Shown piece by piece: positions 52,440 through 62,725 of a stretch of 64,000 bases of DNA; positions within the stretch are counted from its first letter, which is position 1; every line of letters starts with the position of its first letter. Both the position numbers and the translations under genes were made by a program. The stretch comes from Cordylochernes scorpioides (lineage: Eukaryota > Arthropoda > Arachnida > Pseudoscorpiones > Chernetidae), in the NCBI GenBank assembly GCA_030710605.1, contig CP092874.1:44326965-44390964 (forward strand), in the 5' to 3' direction. Below the pieces are notes generated by a model. It saw only the letters and a program-made list of their open reading frames with translations. It made no database searches and was not told the DNA's origin.

Positions 52440-52690
52440 AACTACACCTAGTTTAGGCCATGATAATCATGGTGGGTAGGGTAAGAGGGTTTGACACAAC
52501 TATTACTGTCACTTCACCACATGCAGGAAACAGTTTGACTTTGCACTTACACGTGGTGCTAGATCCCCATTTAATTTTACCTGTGCTCGCCATTGGGGTT
52601 GGACTTCTAAAATAATCAGGGGACATTGAAGCAATTTTTTTAAGTGCTTAAAGCAGGAGTTGATCCTAGGTCCAGGTAATAGGAAATTTG
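52440..52690 (-). repeat. SINE D2, diverged
   Basis: GGCCATGATAATCATGGTGG near its 3' end, AGCAGGAGTTGATCCTAGGT near the tRNA-like head. Confidence 0.65.
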
Positions 52691-53019
52691 GAATTGTTCT
52701 CCAAGATTCTACTTTTATCAATCACAATGACTCCTTCTTACATAGATTCTTGCTGCAATAGAAGTTGGGCCCAGAACATCTTGTAAAAATCAACATATAA
52801 ATTGTCTTTTTATGTTTATTTAAATACCCCATCTCTTTGGTTGAAGTGTACCAAGTCTTCAAGATCCACTTGTCGCAGATTTTTTTTACAATGTTCATGG
52901 TTCCTTTCTAGAGGGGTTCCATTATACCATAGGATTTTTTTTTAAAACCTAACTAATATGGTATATATTAAATCTTGAATAAAATTAATCCTGTGATAGA
53001 TCCCTAGAATCCCAAACAT

Positions 53020-53530
53020 ATTAACAAAGACTGACCTACTTCAGACACATGATGAGAGCAAATGGTTTAAAAAAGATGTTGATGTTGGGAAATTTTGAAT
53101 GAGAGAAAAGAAGAAAGAGAGAAAGACTTCTAATGAGCTGGATAGAAGGGGTCAAGAAAACTACTGAAAGGTCACTAAATAAGCTGTGAGTGATGTTTAC
53201 TGACAGGTCAAATTGAGGCATAAGGTAAAAATACTAAATCCAAATAAATAATTAGTATATAATCAGGATTTTCTTTTTTTTTTAATACCAACACCTGTGG
53301 CCTTTTTTATTATTTTATTTTTAAAAATTATTTTATTACATAATTAGTGTGTGATGTATTAGTAACAGTGTTTATACCAAAATGTTATTCATTTGAATTT
53401 GGTCTTGTATCTTTATGTTTCTAATGTCTATTTCAAATTGTACCTTATCAGATCAAATTGAAGAATATTTGTCCATATAATCACCAAAAGTCAAATTTGA
53501 TTTGATGAACACTAACAACCACAAAAAACA
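53020..53530 (+). repeat. LINE (RTE/BovB-like) 3' fragment split by element C
   Basis: ACAAAGACTGACCTACTTCA translates around the conserved LINE C-terminus (LTYFRHMMRANGL, then SWIEGVKKTTE with stops). Interrupted by element C at 53218-53450; the tail resumes with GATCAAATTGAAGAATATTT. Confidence 0.65.
53218..53450. repeat. element C, decayed
   Basis: AGGTAAAAATACTAAATCCAAATAAATA... GTGTGTGATGTATTAGTAAC, then GAATTTGGTCTTGTATCTTT; arms strongly diverged. Confidence 0.6.
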
Positions 53531-53539
53531 TATGGTAGG

Positions 53540-53640
53540 TATAGGCATTGATAATCATGGAAGGGAAGGGTTAGTTACAACTCTACTGGAAATTCCACAC
53601 ATGTAGTTGCAGTTTGACTCTGTATTCCCAAAGAGCCTGT
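53540..53640 (-). repeat. SINE D2, partial
   Basis: GGCATTGATAATCATGGAAG to CAGTTTGACTCTGTATTCCC. Confidence 0.5.
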
Positions 53641-53701
53641 TTACTGTGTTTGATCAATCCTTTAGTTTACCCCAAAGTATTTAAATTTTGCTGTCCAACA
53701 T

Positions 53702-53772
53702 TCTGTTGTTGTTGTTTCTTATCCCCCTGTGCAAAGATTACACAAATTCCATGAGTTCATGTTCCTCGAGCG
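53702..53772 (-). repeat. SINE D with target duplication
   Basis: GTCCAACATTCTGTTG on the left and GTCCAAAATTCTGTTG on the right frame TTGTTGTTTCTTATCCCCCT... GTTCCTCGAGC. Inserted 20 bp before the exon 17 acceptor without harming it. Confidence 0.85.
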
Positions 53773-53792
53773 TCCAAAATTCTGTTGCATAG

Positions 53793-53897
53793 GTTGTCCT
53801 GGATCTATGTATGAGTGAGAAGAGCAGCGTGCGCAACACCGCAGTGGAGCTGGCCAAGGACCTCCATACCAAGGGAGACTTGCGCAAGCAGATTGAG
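53793..53897 (+). CDS. SYMPK: symplekin exon 17 of window
   Basis: Acceptor TGTTGCATAG, donor GAG|GTGAGT. 35 codons: VVLDLCMSEKSSVRNTAVEL-AKDLHTKGDLRKQIE; human [35 protein letters not shown]. HEAT-type helices. Confidence 0.96.
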
Positions 53898-53974
53898 GTG
53901 AGTGTCTGTAGCCCTGTCAGTAGGGAATGTTTATTTAAAACAGTATATGATGTTTGGCTAATTACGCGGCGCAG

Positions 53975-54053
53975 GTGTTTGCCCTGAGAAGTCTCAAGCA
54001 TCTATTGGAGCCAGCCCCTCCCGCAGACATCCTTCCTAATCCAAGGATGACTC
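53975..54053 (+). CDS. SYMPK: symplekin exon 18 of window
   Basis: Acceptor GCGGCGCAG, donor ACTC|GTATGT, after a 77-bp intron. VFALRSLKHLLEPAPPADIL-PNPRMT; human [20 protein letters not shown]. Leaves one base. Confidence 0.94.
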
Positions 54054-54256
54054 GTATGTAGTTCTTTGTATTCTGATAGTATGGTGTCAGTATGGTACTA
54101 TATTTAGTATGGCTTGTGTTTTACGAGTTTAATATAGCTTATGTTGTATGATATCAGCATTATACAGCAAATGTATTAATAACTATAAAACAGTAATACC
54201 TCTTTGATTTAAAAATATCAGAGAGGAACCATACAAAATTTGCCTTAGTATGAATA

Positions 54257-54434
54257 CAGTAGAACTTTCCTTTAGTGGACACCTTGCTAGCAGACACCTC
54301 TCCACAAAAGACAGTTTTCATTTGCAAAATTACCATTTTTACAATTTAGCAACTCTCCAGTAAGAAGATACCTCTCCCTAAAGGACACTTTGGATCTGCA
54401 ATTAGGTGTTGTCCTTTACAGGGAGGTTCTACTG
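54257..54434 (-). repeat. MITE B
   Basis: CAGTAGAACTTTCCTTTAGT to GGGAGGTTCTACTG, TA on both sides. Confidence 0.88.
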
Positions 54435-54699
54435 TATATATCAGTACTTGAAAAAATGAACTAAAAAGAGGAATTTTTGAAAATCTTGACTAACATTTCC
54501 AAAAACTTTTTAGTTATGGATGTTTATAATTATTATTTTATTATATCCCTAGAACACTAAGGGAAGGGAGGCAATGATGCAATTGGACAAAATTATGAAA
54601 TAGAAAGGCATTCAAGACAAAGAAGGGAATTGGAGAGGCATTGGTATTTCCTGTGGTCATTTAGAGATGTGAGAGCTGGACTCTCAGAGAAGAAGAAAG

Positions 54700-55075
54700 A
54701 AAGAGAATTGAAGCCTTTGAAATGTAGACTTGGAGAAGGCTACTCAGAGTGCCATGGACAGCTAAACGTCAAATGTTTCCAGCTTAAATGAAATTAATCC
54801 TGTTAGATTCCTAGAGTCCCAAATATGCAAACAAAGACTGACTTACTTCAGACTTATAATGAGAGCAAATGGTTTATAAAAGATGTTTATGCTGGTAAAA
54901 GAAGAGAGGAAGACCTGCTATGAACTGGCTAGAAGAGGTCAAGAAAGCTACCAGAAGGTAACTAGATAAGCCTGGAGTGATAGTCACTAATAGATCAAAT
55001 TGGAGAATATTTGTCCATATAGTCACAAATAGTTAACTCAACATGATGGACATTAACACCAACAACAGTGCCAGC
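54700..55075 (+). repeat. LINE (RTE/BovB-like) 3' fragment
   Basis: Translates, with stops, as the C-terminal end typical of these LINEs (WRRLLRVPWTAK, then GRPAMNWLEEVKKAT) and ends ATTAACACCAACAACAG, an (AAC)-type tail like that of SINE D, which may use this LINE. Confidence 0.65.
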
Positions 55076-55311
55076 TATAAAAGCAATACAGCCTAATGCA
55101 ATTTTACAACAGTATGGTATATTAAACTGGTGAAACTGCTGGGAGGATTCAACACTGTTAAGCCTCTACCTCTCCCAATATTTTCCTCAAGGCAAGTAGA
55201 GAATTGTTTATTTTCAAACAGAATAATAAAAAAATGCATGTGTAAATAGTATTTAATGTATTTAATAAAACCATGTATGTAGAGATGTCACCAGTGAGAT
55301 GTGTCCCACAG

Positions 55312-55399
55312 CTCCCACAACATGGACGGAGGACTACACCAAGATGTGCCTCCATCTCTACCTGGCCTTGCTGCCCCTCAACCACCGCCTCATCCATGA
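55312..55399 (+). CDS. SYMPK: symplekin exon 19 of window
   Basis: Acceptor GTCCCACAG, donor [37 protein letters not shown](E/D); human [27 protein letters not shown]. Two bases carried to exon 20. Confidence 0.96.
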
Positions 55400-55650
55400 G
55401 TAAGTTGGTCACTTACATCACTTTAAGGTATCTAAGCCTATCTGACACTCTGGAGACATAACATGGGCTTTCTTAACCCTATATGGACAGGCATTACGAA
55501 TTGCTAACGTTTGCAAACTAAAAATGGCCAGCAACATAAAATTCTTTGAACAACGATTAAAAAATCCAACATTATAAATTTTTAATGGTTTCCTCGCCCA
55601 GTGCATGAATTTTGTTGCCATCTATATATATATATCACCTATAAATATTA
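55400..55650. other. intron sequence, nothing recognised
   Basis: No element or exon recognised before the mariner end at about 55651. Confidence 0.4.
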
Positions 55651-55723
55651 GGCGTACAAATAAGTTTTGAGGGATTTTTAAATAAATTCGAAGCTTTATT
55701 CCGAGAAATCAGTACAATATATT

Positions 55724-56759
55724 TCATTCAAAGTATTGTCTATCTTTAGCTACGACTTTTTCCCATCTTTCAGGCAGCATACGGATTCCGCGTCGAAAAG
55801 ATTCCTCGTCTTTTGAGGCTATCCAAACATCGACCCAATTTTTCGCCTCTTCGTAAGAAGTAAAGTGCTGCTCGGCCAGGCCATGTGTCATCGAACGGAA
55901 CATGTGGTAGTCTGAAGGAACAATGTCTGGTGAATATGGCGGGTGGGGTAGGACATCCCATTGAAGCACCTCCAAAGTCTCCTTGACAACTTTTGCAACA
56001 TGTGGCCGAGCGTTGTCTTGCTGATAGATCACCTTGTCATGTCTTTTGGCATATATTGGGCATTTGATCTTCAATGCTCGGCTTAATCGCATCAATTGTT
56101 GTTGGTAACGTTCTCCAGTGATAGTTTCGTTAGGCTGAAGTAGCTCCTAGTAGATCACTCCGAGCTGATCCCACCAGATGCACAGCATTAGCTTCTTGCC
56201 ATGAATATTCGGTTTGGCCGTTGAAGTTGATGCATGACCGGGCTTACCCCACGATTTTCTGCGCTTTGGGTTGTCGTAGTGAATCCACTTTTCGTCCCCC
56301 GTCACGATTCGATACAAAAAACCCTTCAGATTTTGTCTTTTGAGCAGTAGTTCGCATGTGCAAATACGGCGCTCGATGTTTCCTGGCTTGAGTTCATATG
56401 GAACCCAATTTCCTTTTTTTGCACCATACCCATGACCTTGAGACGGTTCAAAATCGCTTGTTGAGTCACTCCCAAGGTTTCAGTGAGCTCTTCTTGAGTT
56501 TGGCTTGAATCTTCGTCCAATAAAGCCTCCAACTCAGCGTCTTCGAACTTTATTGGCCTCCCTGCGCGTTCTTTTTCTCTGGTGTCAAAATCGCCACTTT
56601 TGAAACACCGAAACCAGTACTCACATACTTTTATTGATGAGCATGTTCCTCATATGCCTCACACAGCAATTGATGTCCATCAGCTGCACTTTTCTTCGAA
56701 TTAAAACAAAAAAGCAGCGCTTCCCGCAAATTGTGTTTTGTTGGCACAAAGGTTGACAT
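55724..56759 (-). pseudogene. mariner transposase with stops
   Basis: Begins with ATG at 56759 (minus strand). The N-terminal DNA-binding part has adjacent stops near 56630 and 56513 (GGQ*SSKT). Catalytic segment: GDEKWIHYDNPKRRKSW with the first aspartate, a stop in VIYY*ELLQP (56148), then IYQQDNARPHVAKVV and LPHPPYSPDIVPSDYHMF (the D of D,D34D). C-terminus LPERWEKVVAKDRQYFE. Several inactivating changes. Confidence 0.88.
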
Positions 56760-56842
56760 GGTTAGAGCACCAAAAAAAAATGTTCCTTACACTTGGGTGA
56801 AAAGACTCCTTCTGATTTTTTTGGAGAAATGATGAAGCCTTA

Positions 56843-58249
56843 ACATGGAACACCAAGAAATAGTGGCCAGAAAGTGATGAAACTCGGCAGACAGAGAGAG
56901 ACAGGGACGAACAATAAGTGATCTTTATTTAAAAATGATAGTCATAATACAGAGAGCGAGAACGGCGTCGGCTTAGTAGCAAGTAGGACCACCGCGGACG
57001 GCGTTGCACGCAGCAACATGTCTAGGTAGAGAGTCAATCAGAGTACGGATGGTGTCCTGAGGGATGGCTCTCCATTCCCTCTCAACCATTTGCCACAGTT
57101 CGTCTTCTGAACGCGGCTGTGGCAAGGCATGCAAACGGCGTCCAATGATGTCCCAGACGTGCTCGATTGGTGAGAGATCAGGAGAGTACGGTGGCCAGGG
57201 AAGCATCTGTACATCTTGCAGAGCTTGTTGGCTAATGCGAGCAGTGTGCGGTCGGGTGTTATCCTGCTGATAAAGGGCATTGGGTACCCCCTGAAGGTAG
57301 GGGAGTGTCACCGGTCGCAGCACATCATCAACGTATCGTTGGGCCGTCATAGTGCCCTGAATACGAAGTAAAGGTGACCTGGAATCATACGCGATTGCGC
57401 CCCAAACCATGATTCCACGTTGTCGCACGGTGGGGCGTTCCACAATTGCTGCCGGATTGGACCTTTCTCCACGTCGACGCCACACGCGTACACGGCGACT
57501 ATCACTGGACAAGCAGAAACGCGACTCATCTGAGAACACGACCCTGTGCCATTCCGTCATCCACGTCGATCTAGCCCGGCACCATTCCAAACGTTGGCGC
57601 CTATTCGGTGGGGTCAATGGCAGTCTTCTTAGCGGACGGCATGAGTGCAAGCCATTAGCAACCAATCGACGGGAAATGGTTCTGGTCGAGATGGAATGAT
57701 CTAGGGTGTCTTGCACATGTTGCAGGATGGCGGTACAAGTGGCTTGTGGGGCCGCCACTGCTTGTCGAAGGATACGCCGATCCACACGTGCTGACGTCAC
57801 TCTGGTTGCACCGACATTCCTATAAATTGCCACATTTCCTTGTTCCAACCATCTTCTCCACAGTCGGTGCACCGTGGACGCACCAAGGTGTGTATCAGCT
57901 GCGATTTGACGTATGGACCAATCTGCCCTTTCCAGTCCGATCACCATGCCCCTCGTAAAAGCGTCTGTCTGCTTAAACTGCCTCCGTTTACGATGACCTG
58001 GCATTCTCTGTTATTACACGTGTCTTTTGACATAAGAACAAAATTTCTACAATGATTTTCCTTGAAGAAATAACGACACAAATACTGTCCTTTCTGCAAG
58101 TTCCTTCCCTTATATCTTACTCCATGTACGCACGAGAGCTGCGCATTTTACATCATTTGCATAACTCGGTTAGGCGCGTCTACCCTGAAATTTGCATAAT
58201 TTTCTGGCCACTATGGACGAAGGTGTTCCATTTTCAATGTCACACAGTG
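56843..58249 (-). mobile_element. Tc1-type transposon with intact transposase
   Basis: Ends share ATGGAACACC and ATAGTGGCCAGAAA in inverted orientation (56844-56872 and 58204-58232). The right terminus reads CACACAGTG followed by TA. The left terminus lacks the outermost 16 or so bases, so this copy may no longer be excised. Confidence 0.8.
56973..58004 (-). CDS. Tc1-like transposase, full-length open frame
   Basis: 343 codons, the usual Tc1 length. About 1-110: paired helix-turn-helix DNA-binding domain (GLERADWSIRQIAADTHLGA, STVHRLWRRW) with a basic GRPR-like linker replaced by ARVDRRI. Catalytic DDE: first aspartate in VVFSDESRFCL (about 160), second in LYQQDNTRPHTA (about 250), glutamate in SPDLSPIEHVWDIIGRRL (about 285, about 34 residues later). 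No stops or frameshifts. It cuts and pastes at TA sites. It sits inside a dead mariner. Confidence 0.92.
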   Translation of the reverse strand: MPGHRKRRQFKQTDAFTRGMVIGLERADWSIRQIAADTHLGASTVHRLWRRWLEQGNVAIYRNVGATRVTSARVDRRILRQAVAAPQATCTAILQHVQDTLDHSISTRTISRRLVANGLHSCRPLRRLPLTPPNRRQRLEWCRARSTWMTEWHRVVFSDESRFCLSSDSRRVRVWRRRGERSNPAAIVERPTVRQRGIMVWGAIAYDSRSPLLRIQGTMTAQRYVDDVLRPVTLPYLQGVPNALYQQDNTRPHTARISQQALQDVQMLPWPPYSPDLSPIEHVWDIIGRRLHALPQPRSEDELWQMVEREWRAIPQDTIRTLIDSLPRHVAACNAVRGGPTCY

Positions 58250-58317
58250 TATAATATTTGTTGTGGCTTCTTTTGCAAATCCCTCAAAACTTATTTCTAC
58301 TCCCAATATATAACCTC

Positions 58318-58410
58318 TTTAATTCAACTGAAAGTTATGATCTTTTGGGGTGTTGAATTAAAGAAATTGGGCTGTATTTACTATCCTGTGGTCTCTCTTG
58401 ATTCTTAAAA
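58318..58410. repeat. MITE scrap (TTGGGGTGTTGAATTAAAG type)
   Basis: CTTTAATTCAACTGAAAGTT and TTTTGGGGTGTTGAATTAAA; related to 25255 and 63255. Confidence 0.5.
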
Positions 58411-58498
58411 TATATTGGTTCAAAATAAAAACACAATAATTAATTTGTCTATTTAGGTTTAAGGCCAGCTGTGATATATATATATATATATTCATATA

Positions 58499-58679
58499 CA
58501 GTAGAACTCTCATGAGAGGATACTCACGTTAGAGGACAACTCTATACATGAACAGTTTTCATTGCCAAAATTACCATTTATACTACGTATTTAGTAACTC
58601 TTCGGTATGAGGACACCTCCCCCTAAAGGGTAGTTTGGTTCTTCAATTAGGTGTTGTTCTTAACAGGGAGTTTCTACTG
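58499..58679 (-). repeat. MITE B
   Basis: CAGTAGAACTCTCATGAGAG to GGGAGTTTCTACTG, TA on both sides. Confidence 0.85.
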
Positions 58680-59217
58680 TATTATTCAATACTTCTCTAG
58701 TGTGAAACTGGTGGCAATGCTGTTGTCCAAATCTTCTGTACTTGTTCACAACTCGGTGCTTAGTCAGAGTTTGTTCTGCAATAGAAATACTTTGTAGGAT
58801 CTTGGAGATGCTTTTTGAATTCAACTCCCCAGTAAAAAATCATTCTCAGCTAGAAAGTCATTAGGACAAACCTGTTGTGTAGGGCTAAAATCTATGCAGC
58901 CCAATAAGTACCTAATATGCAATTCTCATGAGCAAGTGCTCAAGTCAATTTTTTTGGGTATGAAAAGATAATGCATCAGTTTCTGACTTAATTTGAGGGG
59001 CTGATCACGAATATAATGTTAGTTTTTATGTATCTCATCAATTTTTAGAGATATAACATATACATATTTAGGCCACAATGTGGTACATCAGTCCATATAA
59101 GCGGTACAAAAAACACATTGAACGCAAATAAAAACTGATAATGTCATACCAAAAGGTACTTTATTTACTGTAGTATAAGAAAACCGAATCTATACATAAA
59201 AATGTAAAATGCTACAG
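58680..59217. other. no gene seen; probable flank of the unnamed transposon
   Basis: No inverted end recognised; 59080-59217 probably is the 3' untranslated part of the element whose gene ends at 59218. Confidence 0.35.
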
Positions 59218-60944
59218 TCAATCCTTCATGAGTTTCAACCTTTTTGATTTTCTCCTATAAGTGTATTCCGGCAGGTCACGGGACAGATTCCAGCAGTAAT
59301 CTGCCATCATGTGGCAGTCCCAGACACCTTGATATCTCTCTTCCATCACTTTCATGTCTTGATGGAATCTCTCGCCTTGTTCATCACTATATGCACCGAG
59401 ATTATCAGGGAATTTGTCCAGGTGACTATGCAAGTAGTGAACCTTAATACTCATATTTACACCCAAAGCTTCATAGCTTTTAAGCATATTTTGGACAATC
59501 TCTTTGTAATTATCGTCTCTTCTATTACCTAAAAAAAAATCCATGTACTACAGCCTTAAAGCCTGACCATGCTGCTTCTTCAATCCCATTCATGGTTATT
59601 AGATAATTTTTGTCATTCAGGAGCCTCTTGATTTGAAGTCCGTCAAAAACTCCTGCTTTTATCTTTTCTAAACTAATATCTGGAAAAAAATGTCATAGAT
59701 ATTTGAAGCATTCTCCATCTTTATCTAGAACCTTTACAAACTGCTTACATAAACCTAACTTTATATGTAATGGTGGTAGAATGTGTACTAGGAGTAAGCA
59801 AAAAAAATAAAGAATGATTTTTTCCTGAAACACCAAAGGTTTGCTAATCACATTAGCTTTTCCTACTGTATGTTCATCTCGAAGAGGCCATTTGTTTGTT
59901 TTCCAATGTATTCTCTGTGCCCTGCTATCCCACATGCATAAAAAACAAGGATACTTGGTGTATCCGCTTTGAAATCCCAGTAAAAAGTTGACCATTTTTA
60001 AATCAACGCAAATAAACCAATTATGCTCATTGTATTTGATTTTATTTAAGATGGTTTTTATATTTTCAACATTCTCCTTTATTTTTATTGTATACGCTAT
60101 TGGAATAGATGCAAATTTATTTCCATTATGAAGTAAAACACATTTGAGGCTACGCACGGAACCATCGATAAATAGACGCCAATCTTCAGGACGGTATTCG
60201 TCTAGTTTTAAAAGGTGTAGTAAGCCTTTTACATTAGTGCAGTAAAACAGATTTGCATTCAGCTGATAGAAAGGAAGGAACAAACTTTCTCTTGTCCGAT
60301 AAAATGTTACATTGACATCTTCGAGTTGGCTCATTTCTTTTAATCTTGATGCAAGCAGTTCCGCATCTTGCTTTGAAAGTCTCAGGTCACGTGTCAAATC
60401 ATTCAGTTTTGGTTGTGAAAAATGTTTTAGACATTCTTGTTCTCCATAGTTCTCACTATCACAATTATCCAGTTCGATATATTTTTGTGTGGTGTCTTCT
60501 GATTCATCATAAAGAGGATTATTAACACTGGATGAAAAAACTGGGAGGAGACTATTTGGGCTGTGTGGTATTGGAAGTCTAGCTGAATATAGGTCTTTGT
60601 ATATGAGTTTTTTTCTTACCATTCCTGTTAAAGTGTTTCAAGTCTTGTACGCAAAAGTAACAATCATTGTCATGATTTTTTGACTCTAGCCAAACCATAG
60701 GGATCCCAAATGTCAGTTGCCTTTCACCCTTTGTCCACAGGCTCAGTGTTTCGACACACGTTTTGCATACCTTATGTGGAGCCCATGTCTTGTCCTGGTC
60801 TCCTAATTTTATACCAAAATATGCGAAATACACCCGCTTTACAAAGTCTGTTATTGCATTTCTTTGTGCTTTTACAGTATATTCTCCACATATATAGCAG
60901 AAAATATTTGGGTCGTTTTTGCAGGATCTTTTTTTGGAAACCAT
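59218..60944 (-). pseudogene. transposon-borne gene of an unnamed widespread family, broken
   Basis: Minus strand. Part 1 (60944-60579): zinc-finger-like CYICGEYTV ... HKVCKTCVE ... CYFC at the N-terminus. Part 2 (60622-59693): RLSKQDAELLASRLKEMSQL, FYRTRESLFLPFYQ, YRPEDWRLFIDGSVRSLKCV, LGFQSGYTKYPCFLCMWDSR, LPPLHIKLGL. Part 3 (59544-59218): KVHYLHSHLDKFPDNLGAYS, DEQGERFHQDMKVMEERYQG, ADYCWNLSRDLPE. I recall similar uncharacterised proteins in arthropods and other animals; the DGS, HSH..D and E..ERFHQD motifs look transposase-like, but I cannot assign a superfamily. Frame breaks at an A7 run (about 60610) and a T9 run (about 59535) and a TGA at 59696-59694 replace a continuous protein. Confidence 0.6.
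59788..59822 (+). repeat. SINE D2 tail micro-insertion
   Basis: GTGTACTAGGAGTAAGCAAA AAAAATAAAG matches the last 25-30 bases of SINE D2, flanked by AGAAT on both sides. On the minus strand it adds about ten residues (FFCLLLVHI) in frame between EKIIL and LPPLHIKLGL. Confidence 0.6.
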
Positions 60945-61603
60945 GTCTGGAAGTGAATTTATTAATGTGTTAAAATTTTATTTTTATAAAGTTGATGGCA
61001 TAGCTTTTAAATGAATGATGCTTGAAATAATAATTTTCATTAAATTTAATCTGTGTGAATAGAATATATTTTCACTAAAAATTGAAATACTTATTTAATT
61101 TCTGACAATTTTAAATTAGAAGTGATGGTATAATATTTGGAAGTGATTTATTTTAATTGTTAAAATTTTATTTTTATATGAAGTTAATGGCGTATGTTTT
61201 AGAAGAACTTTGAGATGTGATGATTGTAAAAATTATGAAGCAATCATGATGACTTGGCAGTTTTCTTTATGAAAATATTATTTTGGTGAAATACACTTTA
61301 TGGTCATTATCTATAGATTTTAATGACATACAGAAAAACTAAGAGTAGATTCGGAATAAGTGCCATTGGATTACCCAAAAAGCATTTTAAATGCTCAAAC
61401 ATCAAAAACTTTTTAAAATTTTGTAGACCTGTGTTATCTTTCCCATCAAAATAGACTAAAAATTGACCACATCTGCAAACTAGTGTACTCGGATCAGTGA
61501 CAAAATTTCCATCATTTTTAATAAAAATGCTGGGGTGTTGAATGTGAATAATGTAAATAGTAGTGTAAACAAACTGATGTGTAGAAAAAGAAACACAATT
61601 CAG
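60945..61603. other. no gene seen; repeated TAAAATTTTATTTTTATA blocks
   Basis: GGAAGTGAATTTATTAATGT / GTTAAAATTTTATTTTTATA recurs at 60951 and 61140, suggesting a short duplication upstream of the transposon gene. Otherwise nothing recognised. Confidence 0.4.
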
Positions 61604-61724
61604 AGAGAAGAACTTCTTTTATAAGAGGACAATCATGAACTTTCAGGCAAGACGTCCTTCTATGGTTACTGTCTTGCCCGAAAGCTTATATGATTGTCCT
61701 CTTATAAAAGAAGTTCTTCTCTCC
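61604..61724. repeat. fold-back element
   Basis: AGAGAAGAACTTCTTTTATA AGAGGACAATCATGA and its complement at 61684-61724, with an inner GCAAGAC / GTCTTGC pair. A related element is at 51290-51425. Confidence 0.75.
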
Positions 61725-61786
61725 GACATGTGTTTCTTCTTCTATAGGGAATAGGGAGATTGTTTTAAAACTGATGTGTGTTCTAG

Positions 61787-61856
61787 TTTGGCCGTGCTCT
61801 ACGTCGGAACCCTAGCAGATGTTAAGAGAACCATTCTTAGGATATTGGAGGCTCCG
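61787..61856 (+). CDS. SYMPK: symplekin exon 20 of window
   Basis: Acceptor GTGTTCTAG, donor CCG|GTGAGT. Completes D, then LAVLYVGTLADVKRTILRIL-EAP; human [23 protein letters not shown]. Phase 0 out. Confidence 0.96.
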
Positions 61857-62419
61857 GTGAGTTGACCTCAACTTTGGATCCATTTCTTTTACTGGTGGTT
61901 TTTGATTATGTTCCACATACTGCTTGATCCCATTAGAATTAGAGAAGGTAACAAGGAATCAATATAATCTAGGTGCAAGACAGTCATTTCTAAAGCAGTA
62001 CGGAAGACTGTACTATAGGATTAGGTTAAAATATCTCAAAACGCTTACCCAAGTTTGTGTGTTTGAATGGGATTTTCAAATACAGCTGAACCTTGTTATA
62101 ACATCACTTGGGAGAGACATTGGCTAAAACAATTGAGATTTGACACTTTGGAATTTTTAAAATAATGTTTAAATCATGATTTAAACAGTATTAACAGACA
62201 AATAGAACTACCATCTCAGTACCAATCAGTCAGGAAAAAAAACCCAGCTCTTCATTTTCACCGGACCCTCCTTCATCTTCCCTAGATTGCCCTTCACGCC
62301 CATAGCCCTATGCCTTATTTAATTTTTGTTTTATACGTATATTGCTAAACATTTTATTTAGCTCATCTCAGTAGTGAACCTTTTCAGCATTTTCACCAAT
62401 TTAATCCACCAGATCCGCA
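61857..62419. other. intron sequence, nothing recognised
   Basis: No exon or element identified. Confidence 0.4.
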
Positions 62420-62545
62420 TAATCCAAATAAATTAATAGTGTGTGACTATATCGGTAATAACGCTGTTACCAAAACATCACACACTATTAATTTATTTGG
62501 ATTATTATTGTGTAGCTATATATATATATTCACAAATTGTGCTTT
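62420..62545. repeat. element C, short palindrome
   Basis: AATCCAAATAAATTAATAGTGTGTGAC (left) and GTCACACACTATTAATTTATTTGGATTA-type right arm, turning at GGTAATAACGCTGTTACC; a very regular palindrome of about 80 bp. Confidence 0.8.
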
Positions 62546-62725
62546 ATCATGTAAAAGAAACATTCGTCCTTTAATGCTTTCATTTCTTATATATATGTAT
62601 ATATAGATTCATTTCTTACATATATATAGATGGCGCGTTATTGCCTTATAATACTGTATATAATATCTTCCATGCAGGTTTGGGTAACAGCAGAAGTTGT
62701 AGGAACCAACCCTGTGTTGCTGTAG

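Larger units (their letters stand above)
55651..58300 (-). mobile_element. mariner-2, dead, interrupted by a Tc1-type element
   Basis: Left end GGCGTACAAATAAGTTTTGA followed by GGGATTT; right end AAATCCCTCAAAACTTATTT at about 58277-58297, its complement. The Tc1-type element occupies 56843-58249. Confidence 0.8.
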
